Source: Diadema setosum
Lineage: Eukaryota; Echinodermata; Echinoidea; Diadematoida; Diadematidae
DNA length: 64,000 nt
NCBI GenBank assembly: GCA_033980235.1
Contig: CM067072.1
Coordinates: forward strand, 22,881,047-22,945,046
Direction of reading: 5' to 3'
The position numbers were made by a program, and so were the translations under genes. This document shows, piece after piece, positions 43,601 to 55,587 of this stretch (the first letter of the stretch is position 1; each line of letters starts with the position of its first letter). The notes beneath the pieces were generated by a model, which ran no database searches, was not told the DNA's origin, and was given only the letters and a program-made list of their open reading frames with translations.

Positions 43601-46600
43601 GAATCTATAGCTAATGAAAAAAAAAAACATATCAGGGAGGATTTGATAGAAAAGATTTCAACTTGCGCTTAAAAGAATACAAAGATGGGGAATAATTTAT
43701 TTCGCAGCTTAGTGAGTTCCAGAATCTAGGACCGGTATATATAAATGTATTCTGAGCCAATAAAGTTCTCAGGAGGGTTAAATGAAACTCATTAGATTGT
43801 CTAGTGGGATAATTATGAAAAGACTGGTTCCGAGGGAACATTGAATTGAAAATACTGGGAAGTGCATTTACATTGTAATTAAACATTAACTAAGTTACCA
43901 CCAATGATTTTATGATACTGGGTAAAGGACGTCGTAAGAGGTCAGTTTATACAAGATAAGTGCTTTTTGCTCCGTCTCATGTAAAAACAATGCTGGATAT
44001 AAGATCAACATAGCAAAGTTTACAGTGTATTCAAGAGGATCTCTTTAACGACGGTTTTCTTTTGGAAGGAATACTCCGGGGAAAAAAAATGCGAGTTAAT
44101 TCTTTTGTGAATCGCATCAATTAACTATGGTAACTAATGATTTCAGAAACTTATCATATATAACAATTGCTCTCTCTTTCAGCTAACTTCCCACCTTCCG
44201 TTACAAGCGTCGAGGATTTAAATGTCATTAAAGGTTTGCAACAGAACGACACTCTGGCAGTCATTGTTGGACAACTTTACACGTTGAAAATCAATGTCAG
44301 TGACGTCAACGGGAACAGCATATTCTTCACAATCAACGGGCCGGGCTCCGAAGGCGCAAATATCAATGACGGTGAGTGGTGGCTCTAGATTGACGTTGTT
44401 TAAGTCTTACTGTCTGGTAAGAGACGACGATACCAATCAAGTTACTCTAGTAACTTAGAGGAAATCGTATCTAATAATTCACTGCCATAGGAAATCTTCT
44501 GAACTCACTATTCACGATGTAACATTGCCTTTCATGTTCTGACTAACAAGATCTATTTAAGATTATCATGATATCTGTTAAAATAATTAATAACGGTGAT
44601 ATGTAAATTTATTGTAGCACACTTTCAATATACACGTTCAAATGCATTTTACCATGACGAATTAATGGTAAAGATTACTGTTGAGACTGATGGTGTGCAA
44701 AGAAATCTGAGTCGGCTATTCGATGATACCACAGTTTGGGAGAAGTTGACACTCTGTCGCCAACTGTGGGGAGTATCCAGTGAGATGTATGGTTCAGAGT
44801 GATGCCTTGAGAGGAGCCAATGGAGTACCGAGGTGGTAGCCTGACAGTTATGAGTTCAGAAAGATGGGGAGGAGCGAAACCATGTATGCATTTGAAGATG
44901 GGGAGGGAGCAGCATTTTGTAGTGCATAGTGCACACAGTCCATATCATAGTTCACACACTGCATATTGACAGTTACTTCACTTTCGTTACCCCAGCAAAT
45001 ATTGCAATGTATCGCTACTGTAAGTTTTTCAATTATTGTTGTTTTCTCTGTACAACTTCACATGCATTGTTCCTGTCAGTCAAGAAAGTGAGATTTACGT
45101 TTATAAATTATATTATCTTATTGTGGAAAAAGGAAATAAATTTGAAATGAAAAAAATGAAATGCATGCAGTACTTGATGAGCAGCAAGTCTTACTGACAA
45201 AGAATGGGTTTCACTTGACAGGACTTTGGTGAACCTGTGGAAAGTTTTTATTGCAGTATTAAATTTTGCTGTATAGTTTTCCGACTTCATGTTAGAGTAC
45301 ACCATTGCAGCAATCTAGTTGGCTAGCGAGGATCAAAGGCATGAATAGGGATGAGTACTGACCTCTTTTTCATGGTATTTGCCAATTCAATTCATATTGT
45401 GTAAAACGGAAGAAGACCGCTTTATAAGTCATCCAAGCATGTATATCCACGGTCATGTATGAATCTAAAGTGGGAGAAGTTGATTTTCTGCAGTTTGCTG
45501 ACAAATTAATGCTACTTATGAGTATCTCAGTTTTGTCATCCTTAATTTGCAATCTCTTCCCTATTCATGGATCCAAGTTCGAATGCCATTGCTACTAGAA
45601 TTCATCACTGCCAAAAGATCATTCCACAATTATATCATCATTAGATATGAACTTAGTAGAGCTCATTGTCATCGCCGTAGCAATGGAGATATGTTTCTCC
45701 TGGACGTTGAATAGATCGGATGTGTAGATAGGAAACCCTAGACAGGATGCTTGAAGAATGTCGGAGTTTAGGTTGAGCCTATACATGTAGCAAATTGGAA
45801 GCCACGGACAGTGACATGCTAGCTTGTAGCCAAACAGCTATGAAGGATACCATGTCGATGCACGTCCAGAGAGACCTATCTGGGTTTGTAGACAACTTGG
45901 CAGGGCCGCGCAGTCAACAGAGTCAAAGACAGAGCAAATATAGGTCCAATTCTAAAGGAGATAGACAAGTTGAGGGCTATTGTTTTAAAGAAGGTCAGTG
46001 CTGTGGTTCCTTCTGTTCGCCAGCTGGATATATTGAGAGGGAATAGGGGTTGATCACCTATGTGAAGACGTACTTGGTCACCAGCTGCAATCTCTACCAG
46101 ATTTGACAGGAAGCTGAGATCGTTTGATGGGCCGTAATTCCTGAAGCCTCATTCTGTTTCCCCCTTCCTTAACAGTGGCACAATGAAGGCTTCCTTTGAC
46201 TTGTCAAAAATGAAATCAGGGGGGCGTTTCATCAACGAGTTCGTCGGAGGTTTTCACCGACAAATTTGCTACCAGCCAATCAGACACAAGGATTTACACT
46301 GACAACTGTTAAAAGCTAATGAAATCATTGCGTCTGATTGGCTGATAGCAAATTTGTCGGTGAAAACTCCAACGAACTCGTTGATGAAACGCCCCCCTGA
46401 ATTGTGATATAAGTTGGTGATTTCTGTCAGAATAGGAAGGAAATCCTGCGGCCACTGCCTGTGAATCAGCGTGAAGGAGGCATTAATGTAATTATAATGT
46501 TAGCCAAGTAATTTATCGACATTTTTAACTTTTCCCAATATATGTGATCTGAACGGTATTGTATCATTACATAAAGTGGTTTTAGTTCCAGTAATATTGT

Positions 46601-49600
46601 GCATTAATACTGAAGCCTGACGAACCATACACTGTGGGACTGCCATTTCAAGTTGATGATATAGACAGGCAACTTATGACACTTTCCGTAAAGAAAGCGA
46701 AAGACGTTAACTGATGTAGCATGATTGATCAGTAAACGTCCGATTTTGTTGCTTGTTTATTGTAGCATTTAAGTGTTAGTTTTTGTCATCCATTCTCTCT
46801 CTCTTTCTCTCTTTCAGATGGTCTATTCACATGGACCCCTGAAAGCATCAACCTCACGACAATCGAGATTGTCATCTCAGATGACGTCAGCAGTACCTCA
46901 TTGTTCTTCAAAGTCAAGATCTGCCGTTGTGACAACGATGGCACGTGTGACTTCGACAACTACGCTGATGGGCAGAACTTTTTGGTGGACAATTTTGCGG
47001 TAAACACTAAAACTATTTTCAAGCTGACATGTCTGTCAAAATCATAGAGGACAGTACATAATGAGGGGATGTTTTACGCTCCAGTTGGCAAGTACAAATT
47101 TGCCGTTTGAGCCTTTTCCATGTCCGAACTATACATCACATGATAGTTTAAGATATGATTCTTTTTGAAGAACATTTATATAATATTTTTATAACAGCTG
47201 ATTATCACCTCCTTAGAATCATTCTTGGACATTAATTATTTCTTTTGCACACACCGATAATGGCAACAACCGTAAATAGCTAAATTGCTTTCTTTAAGAA
47301 TTGATTTGGGAAATGCAAAAATTAATAAGGAGCAATTTAACAACCTTAATTGTACATTACACATCTCTCCAAATGTCCATCACACATCTCAAGGTATTTT
47401 TGGACTGGGCATTTTCCTGTATCGCTCCTCACCTCCATCCATGGAAATCCATCCCATCTTTTCTCCGTGAAATTGACAAACTACATCACTTCAAAGCCTC
47501 AATCAATACTCACATTTAACCATCACTGGCATTCAATTGCTAACTCTCCTGGAAGGGTCTGCGCCTTTGAATGTTTCTACAAGAGATATATGGCGCTATA
47601 CAAATGCTTTAGATCAAGTCAGATCAAATCAAATCTCATTAGTTGATGGTTCTTGTGGCTCGGTGGAGGCGCTATTTCCTGATTGTGGTTTGTTACTAGA
47701 TTTCAGGATCCCTCTCTCTTGATAATGTGACATTTTCAGTGCTAAATATCCCTTATATGACTTTCTTCTTTTCTTTTGAATATGCCAATAGGTAAGTCTT
47801 TTGAAATGCGTGGCTCACAGGAGAAATAAACAATGTGTGACGTTAACACAGTCAAGCACATTGTGAAAACTACTCTGTCGAAATCTACGTACATCCTTCA
47901 TATTGTGAAGTACTTTTACTGGTGAAGTTAGAGTAGTCTGTAAACAAAGTCTATTTCCGATACGCCAATTTCAGTTTCTGATTTGTCATCCCCGCTCTGC
48001 AGGTCGTAACGTGTATATGCCAGCCGGGCTGGACGGGCAGCCACTGTGAGGAAGACTTCGACTCCTGTGCTGGGCAGCCGTGCTTCCCTGCCGTCAACTG
48101 CACGGATTTGCCGCCGAACAGCACAATGCCACAGTGCGGGGCCTGTCCAAGCGGCATGACGGGAGATGGGTTCACTTGCACCTGTAAGCAATTAGTATTT
48201 CTCAGTGTATCGAGAACTTTTTTGTTCGTACTCTCAGAAGTTGGCAAAAAAGTTATCATCCGTGTTTTGTTTTGTTTTGCGGAAAGTATTATTTTATGAT
48301 ATAGAATAAAGCTGTTGAGAGGTGATGTAGTTGCAGGAATCGCCAATGAATGATCTTATCTAAATTTTGAGTGAAATGTTAATGGTTATTACACATGACA
48401 TTTGTTTCCTTTCTTTATCACTGTTAAAGTGCTGCCTGTGGTGACTCACACCACAGAGCTCCCAAGTTCCCAGACACCCACGGCTTCTCCAATCACAACA
48501 TTGGATGATAGGACGTCAGGTAGTGTCACTATCAGCGGATCAACTCATACAACATTGGCTGATCGCTCGACACCAATAACAAATGTCACAGCCAGCCAAT
48601 CCGTGGACAATGTGACGACAGCTGTTCCTTGTGAAAATGGAACCACACTCAGGAATCAACAGTGTGTCGGTCAGTTCAACAGCTTTTTACATTAAAGAAT
48701 ATCTTAATGTGTTATTTGAAGGTTATATGTTATTATGTATTCTTTTATCCTTATAGTATACATCTAGTAACATGTCACTGGTTTATAGAAGCAGCATGTT
48801 AGGCCTGACAATAATGATAATTCATTCTGTGCGTGCAGATAAAAATTGATATTCAGCAGATGTGAAGAGTTAAAAGTTCTTTTTTTCACAAACAGCGCAA
48901 GTCTTTCAAAAATCGGATATTCAAAACTTGTGTTTATGACACGGTGAGCAATGTTTCTTTCACTGCTGTGACTTGGCTAGATCGTCCTCTGGACACCGTC
49001 TTTTTGGATAAAGAATAAAGTATTTTTGGGCTGTCCTGTATTTTTTTTAATTTTTCGTCTTGGATGGGTAGATGTCATCTTCTATTAAAGGGCACTGGGA
49101 ATTCTCATCTATATCTTCATGTTACATTCTTGTCACACATTTTTTGCTTTACTACATATGTTTCGTTTTTTTTCTCATTTCTGTTTAACAGAGTGTATGA
49201 AGATATTTCATTTTCAAAAGATATCCTTTATTCAAAAGTTAGAGTACACGTACCTGTTTTTCTCACTGTGGCAGCTGTTGAGTCACATCTCTTATTTGCA
49301 CACATTTTGGAAATTCATTCTTTCCCTCATGAAAACGATGTTTAAAAAAAACACCTCTACATGCGTTGTGCAAATTCTTACGCAGGAATCAATCGGTAAT
49401 TAAGAAACCCTGCTGATCATAGACCCATCCTTTCATACAAAATGTTTGTCCTATATTACTTCCACCAAGGAGTTTTTACAACCGTTAGTTTCATTGTTCG
49501 TCTGTCTGTTGGCAAAATTACCCAAAAAGCTATGAATCACTAAATCAAACCTTGATAGTCCTCTTGATCTCTTGGTACAGTATTTTTTTTTTTGGTCGTT

Positions 49601-50266
49601 TTATCTGCTTCTCCTTCTTTTTCTTCTTTTACCATTACCATACTTACCATTGGTAGGGTCCAACATCAACGCTAGATGGTGATCTTGCTTGTGCGACTGC
49701 CGGTCGGCAGTGAGGATGTGTTTTTATGGTCAAGGAATCTGAAAATGCAGTGTCGGACTATAATAAAGGGTGAAAAGTATCTGCTTGGTCATGTTTGGTG
49801 GCAAGTCTTTGCTCTCTGAGTAGGACTGCACTGTTATTATCTAGTTTCTTATGTTTTGGCAAACACAAAAATTGAAAGAATAATGTCGACTGGATAAGGA
49901 AGATTATGCTCATCTCTTTCTCTTTCTCCGACAGCCTTTAAATCACTGACGCTTAAGCTGAAAATCACGCACATCGACTCACAAGCAGTTCAATCCTCGA
50001 CTGATCTCACAACACAAGGGAGTCCTGCTTTCCTGGAGTTGCAGTCCAACCTAACACGGGCTGTGAGTTCATAAAAGAGACAGCTCCTATACCTATATCA
50101 TTTAACAAATAATCAACCAATTTGAAGGATTTTCTTTGACTGACACATCATATCAGGAATATTTGCCAAACATTAAGAAATATGTGTGACATTAGTGTCC
50201 CCATATTATATTCCTGCTTGAGTTGGTCATTTCTTATGTACTTGTGTGTGAAAGGGAGAGCTCGAT

Positions 50267-50322
<56 letters not shown>

Positions 50323-53300
50323 ATAGATAGATGCAGAAAGAGATGAAGAAAGGGAGGGGAGACAGCGTCATTTACTTCTAAGTTCTTCTCAGGCATGGTA
50401 GATTCTTCAGGGTCTTCAGCTTCCAGGTCTACAAGAAATCAGTGCAGAGGTTGTACTATGTTCAGCCCCAGTATGGCATTCTTCTAATTTAGGACATACC
50501 TTATGAGGGAGGTAATAGGAGCATTTTGGAAAAATTACCTTATGGATTTTTTTTTCTTTCCTATGAACCTGGAAAGCTAAGCTATTGCTGTGATATCTTC
50601 GGTCTTTTTGGGTGTTTTTTTTTTTCCTGTTTTTGATTGGTTTTTTTTTGTGTTTGCTTGTGTTCAGACTAAAAAAAAATATATAACTATTGATAGTCAT
50701 TATTTGTTTGACTACCATTAGATCCAAAGTACATATATAGTATTATATAGTACTATAGTATATATAGTACTATATAAAATCTTTGCATATTTCAATTACT
50801 CTCTTATCATATATCATAGCACAAAGATCACTAAGGGAAACTTAAGTACCTTTCTTTTTTTCAGATTGTCCATACGACTGGAATAAGTTCTGATAATGTA
50901 GAGGTCACGCTTACGAGCGTGGAGAACGGCAGCATCATAGCGACTCTCGTGGTGGAGGTCTTTGGTGACAACGCTGAAAACCTGGCGCAGAATATTCGAG
51001 ACACAGATTTCTCATCTCTCAGTGATGGTACCACAACTTACACCATAACAGAGGTTCAGATCGATGGTAAGGCAAAGCCACGCATAACAACGTTTTGTTT
51101 TTATTGTTTGTGTGTGCGTGCGTGTTTATTGTTATACTTGACATGGAATTTGTGGAAGTTTTATTTACAACACCAACATCCGAGATTAAAGCGAAATGTC
51201 TGGATTGAGAATTTCTTAATGGCCAACGAGAAAATCAAGCGTTATGACTACAAATTTATTATTATTTTTTTCATGCTAAGTATCAACTTGTCCATTACAG
51301 AAAAGGAACGATTTCTTGATTTCGCAAGACATAATTGAATGTTAAAAAAATAGATACGAATAAATTTCGTACGGATAGTATTCAACAATCGTAAGAAACA
51401 ATGTTGCATAATGTCGCTTCGATGTGCGACTCTTATTCACGGGAAGTACGTATGAGGAAGTATTCAAACACGCGAAATTGTCATATAATACGTTTAAGTC
51501 GTTAAAGGTCGTTCCTCGGCACATTGTATATCAGAACGTGATCTCGATAGTCTGAAGAGGGAGTGATTATCTGTGTACGCAGAAGCTATTGATTAATTCA
51601 TAATTGACATGTACGAAGATTAATTTCGTGTAATTTCAATTCTTTAAGAATTTCAATGTGATTACTTCCTGTGGCATTGCTTCAAAAAAATTGATATAAC
51701 GTCATGCAACAAATTCCTCGCAAACAATGCGGGTCGGATGAAAGGTTTCCCATAGGGCAGGGATTGAAATACTCTTGGTGCTCTGATTTTCTTGATGTCT
51801 CTTCTCTTTTGGTCACATTTTCTTGGTATAAACGGCCCAATGAATAGTGTTTTTGCCGTAACATTGCTATGTTACAGTATATTTTGTTTGCATTCTAAAA
51901 CAAGTACTGTTGATAGTATGCTTGTATTATCAGCAGCTTATGTATAAATCATCAATGTACACTGGTACATAGATGAATTTAACATAACTATGATTGGTAT
52001 ATTGGTTGTTGATGTTTGTTTTGTTTTCAGTGTTCCACGTCCTACAAAACTTAGATTCTCAACAGTGGAACACTCGTTTCCATCGTCATGATTACTTCTT
52101 CTTTTTCGTTGCATTGGCAGAGTGTGCAGTGTTTCTTTTGCTATGTCATAAAATTCGTGCATGTATTTTGTATTGCTTTTTAATGATCTGTCCTTCCCAA
52201 CTGGATGAAAGTCAACAATTGTACCGCCTTGCATTATTTATTATTTTCTTGATGGAAATAAATAAACAATTGAATTGAACTGAACTGAATAAATTGATTT
52301 GAATCTTATCTTAACTGTGCTCCCAGGTGAAACCGTCCTGTCAGAAAGTACATTCTCTGTAGCCGCCATCATTGGAATAGTGTTCGGCTTTTTGTCCGCG
52401 GTGCTCTTCCTAGGGTTCTGCGGCTGTTGTTGCTGCGTGATGCATGCAAGAACTATGCAGGCTAAAACACGTCTGCCGTAAGTAGGCACATTTTTAGTTC
52501 CTTTTGAAACACTGGAGACATTTTGCTCGTTCACGAGATAACACTCCCAAAGCAGATCGCTTGACGAAGCTCGTCATACTTGGTAGCTTTCTCAAGCTAA
52601 ACGTTCATCCAATCATCTATACGTACAGTGTGATAGAATATACATTTCAAACATGAACCTCTTTCAAAATTCTTTTTGATTGAGAGCTGACGGATCAAAA
52701 ATTTGTGTACCCTGAAATTGTCATGATGTGTGTCAAAAATATTTTGTTGTTGTTGTTGATGTTAATTTCGACGAAAAGTTCCTGATTGGCCATTTCCCTG
52801 CCCAGACGGCAATTGACCAATGGAATTTGAGAATAAATGTCAAGAGTTTGTATTAGCTTAATAACATGCTTCAGTTTTATCCATCTGTCATGAATTTCCC
52901 TGCCACCAAAGCCATTAGTTAATGCTTTCTGGCAAGCATCAGTGTCATCGTCATTAATACATCCTCAAGACTGCCGGGGGGCTCGAGTCTCTTCTATCTA
53001 GGGAATTTTGTGGCTTGGAGCTTTGGGATGACACAATTTTAATTCCCTTCTATAGTAAAGTGGAGAGAAATTAACTTTGAAAGTCTTCTTGACTCTAATA
53101 AGTATTCGATTGGTAGTGACACTACAGATATTCAAATTTTATCCATGAGCAATTACAGTTTAAGGAAAAACATACCCTAGATAATTCATTATGTAGACTC
53201 AATTTCATTTCTATCACACTAAAAGAGCACTTTACTTACCTTATTTAGAAGGAAAATGAAATAATAATTGTTCTTAACAATCATGTCGGGTGAATGAAAT

Positions 53301-54276
53301 GTAAACATGGTTTAGGAATGAAATTTTGTAGAGTATTTAACATTTTGTTTCTGATTCAATGGCATAACAGCGTGATGTAACTGTTTAATCCGCAATTTGA
53401 TTAAACCAGAGCTTTAAAGATTATAACTTGTGAGTAGATTGCCCAATTTTGCTCAATTTCACTCCTGTAGTCTTTCCTGTTTATGTATTCATAGGACTGA
53501 CAAATCCCAATTTTTTATATATCATTAATTTCAATGCTTATCTTTAAGTGTGTTGTATCTTTTGCAATACTTTTTAACTCCAACAGGGTAAGGGAGTATG
53601 TACCTTACCAAACCGATGGGGGCGCTTTCCATGCAAACTTCGTGGATGACGAAGATGATCGGTCGTCCTTCGACAGCCGCCAGGCTGCTATGCGTAGGGC
53701 TATCCGTCACATCCAGCAAGATCACCGCTCTATGGCTGGATCCGAGTCAAGCATTGTTAGAAACGCGTACCATGAGAGGGTGAGGTTCCACTCTGAAGAA
53801 ATTAGACTAATGAATTCACAATTTATCTAAAAGGCTACTCTTCAACAAGCCTGATGTAAATGAGGTCGATTTTCTCAAGAGTGTATTTGTCTGGTTTCTA
53901 GAAATCTGTAACAGAGTTTTTTTTTTTCTATGTCAGGCTTTCTTTCATTTTTTAATACAGTCAGAAATCTGTCAAAATCATCAAAAATTCTTCACAAATT
54001 ACTAAATTTGGAAAATAAAATTGCCGGCAACCTTGACATTTGTTAATGGTATAAAGAAGTGTCTTTTTCAGATTTTGATTTTTTTTTCTATTATTTTCTT
54101 TTTCTTGATATCCAATTTATTGTTTGATATGCATTCCACTTGTATGCATAAATATAGAAAACAAATTTTCAAAAACGAACCATCTCTGCTAAAATTAAAC
54201 AATAAACGGATGTGAAATCTTATATAAAAACAATGACAATGTTACACGAACACACACACATACTTGTACATAACTA

Positions 54277-54327
<51 letters not shown>

Positions 54328-55527
54328 TTTATATGGGTCATTGAATAATAGGGTAACCAACTTGTGACATGTTATTTTGGCAATGAAAACAGAAAAATTA
54401 ATAAGCTTTTTCTTGAACAAAGGTTAATTTAGTAAGTCCCTTCAAAAGTGAGTGAAAACGCACATTCTAAAATCAAAAATGAAGTAAGCATACAAAAAAG
54501 CAGAATATGGGGAAAAAAACATGGTTCCTTGTGGAAGCGGGACATGGTGGTGTCCCGCTTTCACGAGGAACCTTTCATTTTTTGCATCTGAATACCTGTT
54601 TACACTAGTAATTTGTTTATTTCAACATAAAAATATTCAATTTGAAAGAAAGAAGATCAACTGCGCTATTTAAAGAATTACACAATCGCAAGTTTTGGCT
54701 AGGAAAAAGATTCACCAAGGCTCCTCATGGAGGCGGACACCAAATTACCCATTCTGCATTTTTTTCTTCAAATTAACACTGAAATTGGTCAGTGTTTAAT
54801 ATCTATTACCAAGAAATAGCAGCTACATTATAAAATACACCAGTAAGATTAGTATTCTTGTAATAAGATGCAAACAAATGAACTATTAATGACACCCCGA
54901 CGCAATATTTCTCGGGACACCAGGGCCATCTCTGAAAATAACAATTGGTCATTTATTTGTCATGTTTGTTGTTTTTCATCCATTTTTCCTCAAAATTCAA
55001 AAACTATGTGAGTTCCACCAAAGTGAAAATAAAAGGTTCAACTTTTTTTTTTTCAATTGATATGGATCCCATCCTTAAAAAATTCTTCTTGTTAGCAATT
55101 TTCGGAACACCAAATCCTACACGAAGAACCTAATTCTTCAGATTTACTCGTGAAAAAAAAGGGGAAAACATTCATCATTTCGTGCATGCTTTTTTTTAGA
55201 GTTGCTTGTCTTCTATCATTTTTGGGCCAGTAAATTACATTTTATCTACCAATAAGCTGTAAATATATAAAGCTGATATTACATTAAAATTGTTATACAT
55301 TCCCCCCCCCCCCCCGCAACGTCATGATGTCCACTGTTTTGGTCGTGAAAATGTGTCATGTCCTTTGTAGCAACAACTTTTGTTCGCCTTCAAAAAGGAA
55401 GATACTTGCCTGATTAACAGCATTCAAAAGTAGAATTACCGTATGGTTTGTACCTTGTAAGCAATGGCATGATGAAACTAATAGAAGGGGGCATTTAACC
55501 AGTGTGACCCTTTTTTATTGAATTACC

Positions 55528-55587
<60 letters not shown>

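Larger units (their letters stand above)
44620..46490 (-). pseudogene. Decayed LINE (CR1/L2/jockey-like) reverse transcriptase
   Basis: Read from right to left in several frames, RT landmarks appear in order: ILPILTEI (about 46440), [11 protein letters not shown] (about 46180), [19 protein letters not shown] (about 46100), a degenerate LxLTLLT for the LDLSAAFDTVD region (about 45910), IYTSDLF and [10 protein letters not shown] (active-site YxDD as YGDD, about 45670), [12 protein letters not shown] (about 45535), APPHLSEL (about 44860) and [15 protein letters not shown] (about 44740). Frameshifts and stops make it dead. It is broken by a plus-strand LINE tail (44935-45165) and by a MITE (46217-46399). 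Confidence 0.75.
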
